Below are positions 7,073-14,715 of a stretch of DNA of 15,233 nucleotides, in pieces. The stretch's first letter is position 1, and the number at the start of each line of letters is the position of its first letter. A program made the position numbers and the translations under genes. The notes under the pieces were generated by a model that had not been told where the DNA came from, ran no database searches, and worked only from the letters and a program-made list of their open reading frames with translations. This DNA comes from Alcaligenaceae bacterium (GTDB lineage Bacteria > Pseudomonadota > Gammaproteobacteria > Burkholderiales > Burkholderiaceae_B), in contig JAAZGT010000198.1 of assembly GCA_012511095.1 (NCBI GenBank), positions 1-15,233 on the forward strand, read 5' to 3'.

Positions 7073-8087
7073 GCTGATTAAAATATTCACGAGCAGTGTC
7101 CAAGTCTTTATTCATGGCACTGACTAAGGTTTCTAAATCGGGGAATTTCTCTTCGTCCCGCACATGTTGCAGGAATTCGACTGTTACTAGTTTACCGTAT
7201 GCATCTATATTTGTATCTATAAGATGAACTTCGAGTAGTACTTCCCCATTATCATCGACAGTTGGTCGGACCCCTAAACTGGCAATACCCGCAATCGCTG
7301 GGCGATTGTTAGATAACTGACAACTTACTGTTGCTGCATAACTATCTTGAGTGTCATTTAACAAGCCACGTACCTTTACAACATAGATTCCTGAACGAAT
7401 GGCACAGTGTGGCATCACGCGGATATTTAACGTAGGGTAGCCTAGAGTGCGACCAAGTTTTTTACCATGTTGTACCCGACCCGTAATACTATAGGAGCGA
7501 CCTAAATAACGATTAGCCGATGTAATATCGCCAAACGATAAAGCATTGCGTAACTCTGTACTAGAATAACGCACGCCGTGATCGTCAATTACGTCCTCAA
7601 TAAAATCCACCTCAAAGCCATGCTTTTTGCCATAAGCGCAGAGCATCTCAATATCGCCCTCGCGTTTGTGGCCAAAACGAAAATCCTTACCTACCAGTAA
7701 ATATCGAACCTTGAGACCCTTAAGTAGAATCTCTTCGATATAGTCTTTGGGCGAGGTGTGCGCTAAGCGATCGGAAAAATGGCTAAGCGCCACAAAATCA
7801 GCACCCACATGTTGCAGGGCGCAGATTTTATCTCTTAAGGTACTAATACGCGTTGGGATTAACTCCGGACGCTTATTAAGTAGTGCAAAGTATTCGCGTG
7901 GATGTGGCGTAAAGGTCATCACTCCGCAAGCCAGCCCTCGCTCATCGGCCGCTTTTTTTAGGCGCGCGAGTAGGTTGACATGCCCACAATGGACGCCGTC
8001 GAAGTTGCCAATGGTTAATGCAGTGCCAGGAAAGTCGGCCGCATTAAGGGCAAAAGAGTTGGGGATAATGGTATTTTTCACGGGCAT
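7062..8087 (-). CDS. ribF: Bifunctional riboflavin kinase / FAD synthetase
   Basis: This 341-residue enzyme phosphorylates riboflavin to FMN and adenylylates FMN to FAD. The N-terminal FAD synthetase module is a nucleotidyltransferase fold with ALTIGNFDGVHCGHVNLL (23-40), which includes the HxGH-like motif ending at His36, and later LLVGKDFRFGHKREGD. The C-terminal riboflavin kinase module starts near RSYSITGRVQHGKKLGRTLG and includes LGYPTLNI, the ATP/flavin-binding PTxN region, and GVRPTV. FMN made here is also the cofactor of CoaBC encoded downstream. It is the first gene of the leftward operon, 72 bp from the divergent purN. No clear Shine-Dalgarno precedes its ATG, and I see no FMN riboswitch in the short leader. 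Confidence 0.96.
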   Translation of the reverse strand: MPVKNTIIPNSFALNAADFPGTALTIGNFDGVHCGHVNLLARLKKAADERGLACGVMTFTPHPREYFALLNKRPELIPTRISTLRDKICALQHVGADFVALSHFSDRLAHTSPKDYIEEILLKGLKVRYLLVGKDFRFGHKREGDIEMLCAYGKKHGFEVDFIEDVIDDHGVRYSSTELRNALSFGDITSANRYLGRSYSITGRVQHGKKLGRTLGYPTLNIRVMPHCAIRSGIYVVKVRGLLNDTQDSYAATVSCQLSNNRPAIAGIASLGVRPTVDDNGEVLLEVHLIDTNIDAYGKLVTVEFLQHVRDEEKFPDLETLVSAMNKDLDTAREYFNQHGL

Positions 8088-8115
8088 AAGTTTAACATGA
8101 AGAGCCCCTAGAGCT

Positions 8116-8124
8116 TGCTATAAT
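8116..8124 (+). promoter_or_regulatory. Extended -10 promoter for purN
   Basis: TGCTATAAT matches an extended -10 element exactly. A good -35 hexamer at normal distance is not visible, which is common with extended -10 promoters. It predicts a start near 8131 and a leader of about 30 nt before the purN ATG. The sequence is nearly symmetric (TTTATTATAG on the other strand), so the same A+T core may also serve ribF, but I find no convincing minus-strand -35. Confidence 0.55.
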
Positions 8125-8159
8125 AAAGGTTTTTCCGCACAACTTTATCGTGTTTTTCT

Positions 8160-8897
8160 ATGAATACACCTACTAATTTATCATCTGCAGCCTCCGCAGC
8201 ACCTGCTAATGTCAACCCAGATAATAGCTTAGGCTCCAAACCCCAACGCCTTGTGATTTTGATTTCAGGTCGTGGTTCCAATATGCAATCGATTGTGAAA
8301 ATGGCACAAGGTCGCAGCGATATGGAGGTCGTGGCTGTCATTGCTAATCGCGCCGATAGTGCAGGATTGCAATGGGCCGAGGAGCAGGGAATTAGCACCG
8401 ACTTAGTGGCTCATCGTGATTTTAGCGATCGTTTATCATTTGACCGCGCCCTCATGGAGCGTATTGATAGCTACAAGCCAGACTGGGTTATTTTAGCCGG
8501 ATTTATGCGTATTTTAACGGATGTGTTTGTAGAGCATTTTATAGGTAAACTGATTAATATTCACCCATCGTTATTACCGCTATTTCCGGGTCTTGATACC
8601 CATAAACGAGCGCTTGATGCTGGGTGTACAGTGCATGGCAGTACCGTACATTTCGTAACCCCTGAATTAGATGCTGGTCCAACCATTGCGCAATCCCTAG
8701 TGCCTGTCTTGCCGACTGATAATGAGCAAAGCTTAACCGACCGTATATTAGAGACTGAGCATCAACTATATCCATCCGTTGTGCAGTATTTAGTCAGCGG
8801 TGATTGTTATTTAAATGAGCAGGGTGAGGTTCAATGGTCTAAACCACAAAGCCGTTTATTTGCTCATGCCGCAGTAAAAGATTTTTTGAGTAATTAA
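8160..8897 (+). CDS. purN: Phosphoribosylglycinamide formyltransferase (GART, N10-formyl-THF dependent)
   Basis: This 245-residue enzyme transfers the formyl group from 10-formyltetrahydrofolate to GAR, the third step of purine synthesis. The fold starts at RLVILISGRGSNMQSIV (30-46, phosphate-binding loop). The catalytic triad Asn133, His135 and Asp171 lies in NIHPSLLPLFPGLDTHK and in TPELDAGPTIAQ. The family is usually about 200-220 residues. The extra length is a 28-residue N-terminal stretch rich in Ala, Ser, Asn and Pro that precedes the first beta strand. No Shine-Dalgarno is evident before ATG 8160, and no other ATG lies between it and the conserved core, so the start is the best available but not certain. 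The next gene begins 1 bp after the stop (TAATATG), which implies coupling. Confidence 0.95.
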   Translation: MNTPTNLSSAASAAPANVNPDNSLGSKPQRLVILISGRGSNMQSIVKMAQGRSDMEVVAVIANRADSAGLQWAEEQGISTDLVAHRDFSDRLSFDRALMERIDSYKPDWVILAGFMRILTDVFVEHFIGKLINIHPSLLPLFPGLDTHKRALDAGCTVHGSTVHFVTPELDAGPTIAQSLVPVLPTDNEQSLTDRILETEHQLYPSVVQYLVSGDCYLNEQGEVQWSKPQSRLFAHAAVKDFLSN

Positions 8898-8898
8898 T

Positions 8899-10260
8899 AT
8901 GACAGTTCATAAAAAGCAGCGTCAACAACGCCATAAACTTGGCTCTAAGGGGCGCGTTGCATCTAAGCAGAGCGCATCTGCTTCACGTAATCCAGCCGAT
9001 TACGCTAATGCACGTGTGCAACAGTTAGAGCGTGTGTTGGTTGAGGTGCTTAAGTTTAAACATCCAGCTGATATGGTTTTATCTCATTGGTTTAGAGAAA
9101 ATCGTTATCTGGGTTCGCGTGATCGTGCAGAGATTTCTGAGACCGTTTTTGATGTTTTGCGTCATCTACGACGCTATAGACATTTTGCTCAAAGCGGTGA
9201 GGGTAGCCAGTACAGACGTTTAGCCCTGCTAGGATTAATTACTACTAAAGGCAAAGATTACCTTAAGGATGTGCTGACACCTTTTGAAAAAGAGTGGTTA
9301 GAGCATGTTCAAAACTTAGCTTTAGATACGATGCCTTGGGCGGTGCGTCATAGTTTGCCTGATTTTCTCGCAGAAAAGTTCAGCACCTTCGATAATGCTG
9401 ATGCCTTAGTTGAGGCCTTAAATACTAAAGCGCCCCTCGATATGCGTGTTAATCCGCTTAAGATCCAACGCAATGCAGCGCTTAAGCAAATGCAAGATAA
9501 GCCCTATGCCGACTCTGAACCACAACCAACGCCATTTTCACCTTGGGGCATCCGCTTAAGCGGCAAACCCGCGGTGCACCACTGGCCTTTATTTAAAGAC
9601 GGCAGTCTAGAGGTGCAAGACGAGGGTAGTCAGATTCTATGTGCTTTAGTTAGCCCAAGACGTACTGATATGGTGATCGACTTTTGTGCGGGTGCAGGTG
9701 GTAAGACTTTATTGTTAGGTGCGATGATGCGCTCAGCAGGGCGTATCTATGCCTTTGATGTGTCGGATCACCGTTTATCGCGCGCTAGACCACGTTTAGC
9801 ACGTAGCGGTTTATCTAATGTCACCCCTGTGGTGATCGCTCATGAAAATGATCAGCGTGTTAAGCGTTTAGCAGCTAAGGCAGAGCGTGTATTAGTTGAT
9901 GCGCCATGTAGTGGTTTAGGTACTTTACGTCGCAATCCGGATATGAAATGGCGTCAAAAACCAGAAATCATTGCTGATTTCATTGACTTACAACAGCGTA
10001 TTCTGCAAAGTGCTGCGCGTTGTGTGGCACCGGGTGGTCGTTTGGTTTATTCAACTTGTAGTATTTTGCCCGAGGAAAATGAGGAGCAAATTCAGGCGTT
10101 CTTAGCCAAAAATCCAGATTTCACATTGCTTAATGCCATTGATGCCTTAGGCGATCGCATTAAGGGTTTAAGTAGTGATGATGATTTCTTGCGCCTAAGA
10201 CCTGATATTCATGGTACCGATGGCTTCTTTGCGGCAGTATTAGAGCGTCGTTCAGCTTAA
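8899..10260 (+). CDS. RsmB/NOP-family rRNA cytosine-C5 methyltransferase
   Basis: This 453-residue SAM-dependent methyltransferase is of the RsmB (Fmu/Sun) / NOP2 family, which makes 5-methylcytosine in rRNA. Residues 1-30 are a basic, Lys/Arg/Gln-rich tail. About 35-165 is an N-terminal helical domain with WFRENRYLGSRDRAEI, as in the NusB-like part of RsmB relatives. The Rossmann core has the SAM loop VIDFCAGAGGKT (259-270) and YAFDVSD. The two family cysteines are Cys337 in DAPCSGLG (motif IV, product release) and Cys387 in VYSTCSIL (motif VI, nucleophile). The exact target (16S C967 as in RsmB, or another cytosine) cannot be decided without knowing the organism's other paralogues, so I give no symbol. 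It starts 1 bp after purN and only a weak GAG lies upstream, so translation is likely coupled. Confidence 0.9.
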   Translation: MTVHKKQRQQRHKLGSKGRVASKQSASASRNPADYANARVQQLERVLVEVLKFKHPADMVLSHWFRENRYLGSRDRAEISETVFDVLRHLRRYRHFAQSGEGSQYRRLALLGLITTKGKDYLKDVLTPFEKEWLEHVQNLALDTMPWAVRHSLPDFLAEKFSTFDNADALVEALNTKAPLDMRVNPLKIQRNAALKQMQDKPYADSEPQPTPFSPWGIRLSGKPAVHHWPLFKDGSLEVQDEGSQILCALVSPRRTDMVIDFCAGAGGKTLLLGAMMRSAGRIYAFDVSDHRLSRARPRLARSGLSNVTPVVIAHENDQRVKRLAAKAERVLVDAPCSGLGTLRRNPDMKWRQKPEIIADFIDLQQRILQSAARCVAPGGRLVYSTCSILPEENEEQIQAFLAKNPDFTLLNAIDALGDRIKGLSSDDDFLRLRPDIHGTDGFFAAVLERRSA

Positions 10261-10262
10261 TG

Positions 10263-10283
10263 GGTTAAACTGTATGTTTAACC
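10263..10283. repeat. Inverted repeat GGTTAAAC-N5-GTTTAACC
   Basis: Perfect 8-bp arms (10263-10270 and 10276-10283) sit 2 bp after the methyltransferase stop codon and 29 bp before uvrD. The stem is A+T-rich and is followed by AGTGTTTTG rather than a clean T-run, so it would be at best a weak terminator or attenuator. It has the symmetry of a dimeric-repressor operator, for example ahead of uvrD, but I do not recognise a LexA-type box in it. Confidence 0.5.
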
Positions 10284-10312
10284 AGTGTTTTGTAGGGTGT
10301 TATTTTTAATTT

Positions 10313-12601
10313 ATGCTAGAGCAATTAAACGTTGAGCAGCGAGCCGCTGTCACCACAGATCAGCAACATATTTTGGTGTTAGCGGGGGCGGGGAGTGGTA
10401 AAACCAAGGTCTTAACCAGTCGTATGGCTTGGTTAATTCAACAGGGTTTAAGCCCTACCTCGTTATTGGCCGTTACCTTTACTAATAAGGCGGCTAAGGA
10501 GATGCTGTCGCGTCTAGCAGCCATTACGCCACTTAATACGCGCAGCATGTGGATTGGTACCTTCCACGGTTTATGTAATCGTATGCTGCGTGCACATTAT
10601 CGTGATGCTGGTTTGCCACAGCAATATCAAATTCTTGATAGTTCAGATCAGCAATCCGCCATTAAGCGTTTATTAAAAACCCACGAAATCGATGCCGAAA
10701 AGTTCCCAGTACGCGATGTGCAACGCTTTATTAACTCCCACAAAGAAAAGGGTGAGCGCGCCGCTGATTTACAAGGGTGGGACCCCCATAGTTCAAAATT
10801 AATTGAGCTGTATGAGCTTTACGATGAACAATGTCAACGCGAGGGCGTAGTAGATTTTACCGAGCTCTTATTGCGTTGCTATGAGTTGCTCAGCCGTAAT
10901 CAGTTGATTCGTGAGCATTATCAGCGTCGTTTTCAGCATATTTTAATTGATGAGTTCCAAGATACTAACGATCTTCAGTATCGTTGGTTATGTTTATTAG
11001 CAGGGGGCGGTGCTTCGTTATTTGCGGTAGGTGATGATGATCAGTCGATCTATGCCTTTAGAGGCGCTAATGTTGACAATATGATGGCCTTTGAGCGTGA
11101 TTATGCCAAGGGCAATATTGTGCGTCTTGAGCAAAATTACCGCTCTTATGGTCATATTTTAAATAGTGCCAATGCCCTCATTAAAAATAATCCCAACCGC
11201 TTAGGTAAGGCTTTGTGGACTGAGCGTGGCGAGGGTGAGCCAGTGCGCATTATGGAGCTCGATAGTGAGCAAGAAGAAGCGCGTTGGGTCGCCGATGAGA
11301 TTCGCTCATTAATTAATGAGGGCATGGAGCGCCAAGAGATTGCTATTCTTTATCGTAGTAATGCCCAATCTCGTGCCTTAGAGCATGCGATGTTTAACTC
11401 AAGTATTCCCTATCGAGTCTATGGTGGGACGCGATTCTACGAACGCCAAGAGATTAAACATGTGATGGCTTATTTACGTTTAATCGCTAATCTCGATGAC
11501 GATACCTCCTTTTTGCGCGTGGTTAATTTCCCTGCTCGCGGTATTGGTGCGCGTACCCTTGAGACACTTAGTGATCATGCTCGAGAGATTGGTTGTAATT
11601 TAGCCATGGCCGTGGGTGCGATGAGCGGCAGAGCAGCCAATAACCTAAATGCTTTTTTAGAGTTGATTGCGAGTATGCGTGCAGTCGCTAAGGAAGTCAC
11701 GCTACCAGAGTTAATTCAGCATGTGATTGAGCATTCAGGCCTCAAGCTTTATTATGAAAATGAGCGCGAGGGTCAAGATCGTCTCGATAACTTAGAGGAA
11801 CTAGTTAACGCCGCACAGGTCTTTACTTTCGAAGAGGACTTTGAGGGCAAAAAAGCACTAGAGACTGTAAAAACTACGGTGGTTGATGTTGAGTTTACCA
11901 TTGAGGAAACTAGCGCACTTGGTGAGTTCTTATCGCATGCTTCACTAGAAGCAGGTGATAATCAGGCTGAGCGTGGTGATGATGCCATTCAATTGATGAC
12001 GATTCATGCTGCCAAGGGGCTTGAGTTTAATGCGGTCTTTTTAACTGGCCTCGAAGAGGGTTTATTTCCTCATGAAAATAGCCTACTCGAGGAAAATGGC
12101 ATCGAGGAAGAGCGTCGCCTTATGTATGTGGCCATTACTCGCGCTCGTCAACGTCTGTATATTACGATGGCGCGTAGCCGTATGCTTTATGGTCAATCAC
12201 GCTATGCGGTGCGATCGAGTTTTTTGGATGAGATGCCCGAAGAGGCGCAAAAATGGCTTTCGCCCAAAGAAGTGAGCTATTACTCAGCACCACGTGGTCC
12301 TAGTAGTTGGAGTGGTGGTTCCTTTACAGGCCGTGCCAGTGGTCGTGGCGGTGATGCTTTCCCATCGGGTACAGTGGGAGCGGGGCGCTCTTATACGGGT
12401 GGGGTCTCAATGGGCTCTGGTGTGCAGGTAGGTGAGCAGCTATTTAAAATTGGTCAAACCGTTCAACACTCGCGCTTTGGTCAGGGTGTGATAATGCAGC
12501 TTCAGGGCCAAGGTACTGATGCCACCGCTAGAGTATATTTCTCGGATCATGGTGAAAAAACCTTAGCTCTAGGGGTGGCAAAATTAGAAATTATTAAATA
12601 A
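10313..12601 (+). CDS. uvrD: UvrD-type DNA helicase II
   Basis: This 762-residue superfamily 1A 3'-5' helicase works in nucleotide excision repair (removing UvrC and the incised strand) and mismatch repair. The helicase motifs appear in order: Walker A AGAGSGKT (24-31), AVTFTNKAAKEM (53-64), GTFHGL, Walker B LIDEFQDTN (211-219), VGDDDQSIYAFRGA, LEQNYRS, QLMTIHAAKGLEF and YVAITRARQRLY. Text such as WIGTFHGLCNRMLRAHYRDA and QILDSSDQ favours UvrD over Rep. Residues about 656-710 are a Gly/Ser-rich linker, and about 711-762 form the Tudor-like tail (HSRFGQGVI) that in PcrA/UvrD contacts RNA polymerase. The ATG lacks a strong Shine-Dalgarno; GGGTG lies about 13 bp upstream. The lipoprotein gene follows after 15 bp. 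Confidence 0.95.
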   Translation: MLEQLNVEQRAAVTTDQQHILVLAGAGSGKTKVLTSRMAWLIQQGLSPTSLLAVTFTNKAAKEMLSRLAAITPLNTRSMWIGTFHGLCNRMLRAHYRDAGLPQQYQILDSSDQQSAIKRLLKTHEIDAEKFPVRDVQRFINSHKEKGERAADLQGWDPHSSKLIELYELYDEQCQREGVVDFTELLLRCYELLSRNQLIREHYQRRFQHILIDEFQDTNDLQYRWLCLLAGGGASLFAVGDDDQSIYAFRGANVDNMMAFERDYAKGNIVRLEQNYRSYGHILNSANALIKNNPNRLGKALWTERGEGEPVRIMELDSEQEEARWVADEIRSLINEGMERQEIAILYRSNAQSRALEHAMFNSSIPYRVYGGTRFYERQEIKHVMAYLRLIANLDDDTSFLRVVNFPARGIGARTLETLSDHAREIGCNLAMAVGAMSGRAANNLNAFLELIASMRAVAKEVTLPELIQHVIEHSGLKLYYENEREGQDRLDNLEELVNAAQVFTFEEDFEGKKALETVKTTVVDVEFTIEETSALGEFLSHASLEAGDNQAERGDDAIQLMTIHAAKGLEFNAVFLTGLEEGLFPHENSLLEENGIEEERRLMYVAITRARQRLYITMARSRMLYGQSRYAVRSSFLDEMPEEAQKWLSPKEVSYYSAPRGPSSWSGGSFTGRASGRGGDAFPSGTVGAGRSYTGGVSMGSGVQVGEQLFKIGQTVQHSRFGQGVIMQLQGQGTDATARVYFSDHGEKTLALGVAKLEIIK
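12278..12442 (+). other. Gly/Ser-rich linker of UvrD
   Basis: About 55 codons joining the helicase core to the Tudor-like tail. The segment is dominated by Gly, Ser, Arg and Thr (for example SWSGGSFTGRASGRGGD) and should be disordered. It is poorly conserved in UvrD/PcrA proteins in general, so its composition is not surprising. Confidence 0.6.
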
Positions 12602-12616
12602 AGGAGTTAATAACTT

Positions 12617-12904
12617 ATGCTTAAGTCCTTGATTAAACATACCTTGGTGGCACTGATTACGGTGCCACTGCTAAGTGCATGTCAATCTTCATCACAAACG
12701 CGCAGACCTGTGTCTAATCTCAATGATGATGCGGGCTTAAAAAATAGGTCAGGTGTTGTTATAAGTAGCGATTCAGGGGTGCAAATTTATGGCACGGTAG
12801 ATGCTGGCTATGGTGTTCAACGCGTTAAAACCACGATTAAAGACTCTGATGGCAATCGTCGCACCATTCGCTCAAGTAGAAGTGGTGTAGGAAGTTTTTG
12901 GTAA
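12617..12904 (+). CDS. Small lipoprotein with porin-like C-terminal segment, function unknown
   Basis: This 95-residue protein has a lipoprotein signal peptide: basic residues Lys3 and Lys7, a hydrophobic stretch, and the lipobox LLSAC with Cys22 as the lipidated residue. Residue +2 is Gln, so outer-membrane sorting is expected. After a polar spacer the segment GVQIYGTVDAGYGVQRVKT (about 54-72) resembles the first strand of Burkholderiales trimeric porins (typically VTLYGxxDAG), and the protein ends SRSGVGSFW. The rest of a porin barrel is absent. The gene has a clear AAGGAG (12602-12607), begins 15 bp after the uvrD stop and ends just before a strong terminator, so it is real and probably cotranscribed with uvrD. 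I do not recognise a named family. The porin likeness is by eye and may only reflect a short amphipathic strand. Confidence 0.85.
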   Translation: MLKSLIKHTLVALITVPLLSACQSSSQTRRPVSNLNDDAGLKNRSGVVISSDSGVQIYGTVDAGYGVQRVKTTIKDSDGNRRTIRSSRSGVGSFW

Positions 12905-12918
12905 TTAGTCCTAAACAC

Positions 12919-12955
12919 AAAAAAAGCTGCTTGATTTTATTCAAGCAGCTTTTTT
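12919..12955. terminator. Bidirectional terminator between convergent genes
   Basis: The 9-bp stem GCTGCTTGA/TCAAGCAGC (12926-12934 with 12941-12949) is flanked by seven A on the left and six T on the right (12950-12955). It should stop the purN-to-lipoprotein transcript on plus and the argA-yggX transcript on minus; yggX ends only 8 bp to the right. Confidence 0.92.
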
Positions 12956-12963
12956 AAAAGATA

Positions 12964-13236
12964 TTAGTTGCTAGGTGGTACATAACCATGAGCTTCAATA
13001 TCTTGGCCTTCAAATAAATAACTTTCCATTTGACCAGTTAAATATTTGCGTGCGCGAGAATCAGCTAAGTTAAGACGGTTTTCGTTAACTAATCGAGTTT
13101 GGATCTCAATCCAATCTTGCCAAGCTTGTTTTGAGACGTTTTCCCAAATTTTAACGCCAAGCTCACCTGGGTAAGGAGGGAATTCTAAACCCTCTTTTTC
13201 TTCTTTGTATTTAACACAGTTAACCATACGGGTCAT
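12964..13236 (-). CDS. yggX: Probable Fe(2+)-trafficking protein YggX
   Basis: This 90-residue cytosolic protein is of the YggX family, which helps protect iron-sulfur enzymes from oxidative damage and is thought to handle labile Fe(II). The family's hallmarks are present: MTRMVNCVKYKEEKEGL with Cys7 in the conserved place, FPPYPGELG, ISK-like VSKQAWQDWIEIQTRLVNE, NLADSRARKYL and a GYVPP tail. Length is normal. The start lies 1 bp after the argA stop (TAATATG), and AGGA sits about 8 bp upstream inside argA, so the two are cotranscribed. The same argA-yggX neighbourhood is familiar from related bacteria; the functional link between arginine synthesis and iron protection is not obvious. Confidence 0.95.
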   Translation of the reverse strand: MTRMVNCVKYKEEKEGLEFPPYPGELGVKIWENVSKQAWQDWIEIQTRLVNENRLNLADSRARKYLTGQMESYLFEGQDIEAHGYVPPSN

Positions 13237-13237
13237 A

Positions 13238-14611
13238 TTATATTCCTGATTTAAAGTTTTTGAAAAAGATCAAACTATTGCGATTACGATTGTAATTCAA
13301 CTGCTTAGATACAGGCAAATCATGGACTGTGCCTTGTATAAAGCCTCGTTTAATAAACCAATGTGAAGTGCGAGTGGTTAAAACAAACATACGTTTACAA
13401 CCCATGGCCTTAGCCTTTTTTTCGGCGTGACGTAAAAGTAATTCGCCATCACCAGCCGTTTGCCAATCGGGATGAACAATTAAGCAGGCCATCTCAGCCA
13501 TTTTCTCCTCTGGGTAGGGGAAGACGGCAACGCAACCATAAATGACACTATCGTGCTCTAATACACTGAACTTCTCGACGTCACGCTCAATCGTACCGCG
13601 GTCACGTGGTACCAAGGTACCGTCGGCCTCTAGTGGTTGAATTAAGCTTAAAATTGCACCAATATCATCCACCGTGGCAGGGCGTAAATCATCAAGAGAG
13701 TCCTCAACCACCATGGTGCCCACACCATCGTGTGTAAAGTACTCTAAAAGCAAAGAGCCATCAATCTCAAAGGGGATTAAGTGAGCACGCTTAACACCGC
13801 GGCGCACTGCCTCGTTAGCCCACTTTAAATACGATTGAGTTTGTGTATCAAGGGTTTGCTCGGCAACTAACTTCTCAGCTCTGGCACGTGCCATTTCAGT
13901 AATTAGGCGGCCCTCTTCATCGCGGACGCGATTGTCTTGGGTCACAAAAAGCAATTTATCAGCTTGTAAGGCACCCGCCACACTTGTAGCTAATTCCTCC
14001 ATAGCTAAATTAAACGCCTCACCAGTTGGTGAAAAGCCAATAGGAGAGAGTAGCACGATGGCATTTAGAGCTAAGGCCTTGCGAATGGAGTCCAAATCAA
14101 ATTTACGAACTTTACCCGTGTGTTTATAATCGATACCATCAACAATACCCACTGGTTGAGCCGTGACAAAATTACCAGAAATAATATGAATCTGGGAATT
14201 AGACATCGGTGTATTGGGCAGCCCTTGGCTAAAAGCCGCCTCAATATCGAGTCGAATCTCGCCTGCAACCTCTTTACAGCACTCAAGCACATCAGTCGTG
14301 GTGGGCTCGATCACACCGCGTTGTAATTGCTTATCGATGCCTTTTAGCTTTAATTGTTGATTAACCTGAGGGTGAGAGCCATAAACTACCACTAACTGCA
14401 CACCTAGTGCGCTAAGTAGTGATAAGTCAATGACCAAGTTGTTAAGCTTACCTTCTTCGATGAGCTCGCCACCAAAGGCAACCACAAAGGTTTTGCCACG
14501 TACCTCACGCACATAAGGCGCAACCTCCCTGAACCATCGTACGAATTGCGTAGGCGCAAACTCAGCAGCTTCAAGAGCAGATACGGTTTCAATTTCTTGG
14601 GAGTTGGACAT
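13238..14611 (-). CDS. argA: Amino-acid N-acetyltransferase (N-acetylglutamate synthase)
   Basis: This 457-residue enzyme acetylates glutamate with acetyl-CoA, the first step of arginine synthesis. It has the classical two-domain form. An amino-acid-kinase-like domain covers about 20-290, with GKTFVVAFGGELIEEGKLNN, LGVQLVVVYGSHPQVNQQL and LSPIGFSPTGEAFNL; it usually carries the arginine feedback site. A C-terminal GNAT domain covers about 305-450, with the acetyl-CoA loop region VHPDWQTAGDGELLLRHAE and HWFIKRGF. Length matches the E. coli-type ArgA (about 440). GAGGG lies roughly 11 bp before the ATG. It is divergent from hrpA and is followed at once by yggX. I see no clear ArgR box in the 143-bp upstream gap. 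Confidence 0.95.
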   Translation of the reverse strand: MSNSQEIETVSALEAAEFAPTQFVRWFREVAPYVREVRGKTFVVAFGGELIEEGKLNNLVIDLSLLSALGVQLVVVYGSHPQVNQQLKLKGIDKQLQRGVIEPTTTDVLECCKEVAGEIRLDIEAAFSQGLPNTPMSNSQIHIISGNFVTAQPVGIVDGIDYKHTGKVRKFDLDSIRKALALNAIVLLSPIGFSPTGEAFNLAMEELATSVAGALQADKLLFVTQDNRVRDEEGRLITEMARARAEKLVAEQTLDTQTQSYLKWANEAVRRGVKRAHLIPFEIDGSLLLEYFTHDGVGTMVVEDSLDDLRPATVDDIGAILSLIQPLEADGTLVPRDRGTIERDVEKFSVLEHDSVIYGCVAVFPYPEEKMAEMACLIVHPDWQTAGDGELLLRHAEKKAKAMGCKRMFVLTTRTSHWFIKRGFIQGTVHDLPVSKQLNYNRNRNSLIFFKNFKSGI

Positions 14612-14635
14612 AGGTGCTTAACCCTCTTAGCTAAT

Positions 14636-14641
14636 ATAATA
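14636..14641 (-). promoter_or_regulatory. Possible -10 element for argA
   Basis: On the minus strand TATTAT lies about 25 bp before the argA ATG, in a suitable place for a short leader. No -35 resembling TTGACA is found at 16-18 bp, so the call is weak. Confidence 0.25.
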
Positions 14642-14653
14642 TGTAAACAATGA

Positions 14654-14682
14654 TTTTAGCCTAAATTGCACTCTTGTATAAT
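14654..14682 (+). promoter_or_regulatory. Likely promoter for hrpA
   Basis: A perfect -10, TATAAT, lies at 14677-14682, with TTTTAG at 14654-14659 as a weak -35 and a 17-bp spacer. Transcription would start near 14689, giving an A+T-rich leader of about 66 nt before the hrpA ATG. A second TATAAT at 14744-14749 sits too close to the ATG for a leader and would give an almost leaderless message. Confidence 0.45.
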
Positions 14683-14715
14683 CTTAACAAGGCACAATCT
14701 ATTAAGCTTTAAAGA

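Noticed and set aside
7073..7090. GTG start for ileS at 7090.
   Set aside because: Family members begin with the DYKxTLNLPET segment right after the initiator, which fits ATG 7072.
7073..8087. T-box or other tRNA-sensing leader ahead of ileS.
   Set aside because: ileS overlaps ribF, so there is no leader region; T-boxes are also not expected in this group.
8088..8159. FMN riboswitch ahead of ribF.
   Set aside because: The gap is only 72 bp and shows no conserved RFN helices; too short for the aptamer.
8108..8398. 96-codon minus-strand frame over the ribF/purN gap and the purN N-terminus.
   Set aside because: It is antisense to purN core codons, with no family resemblance.
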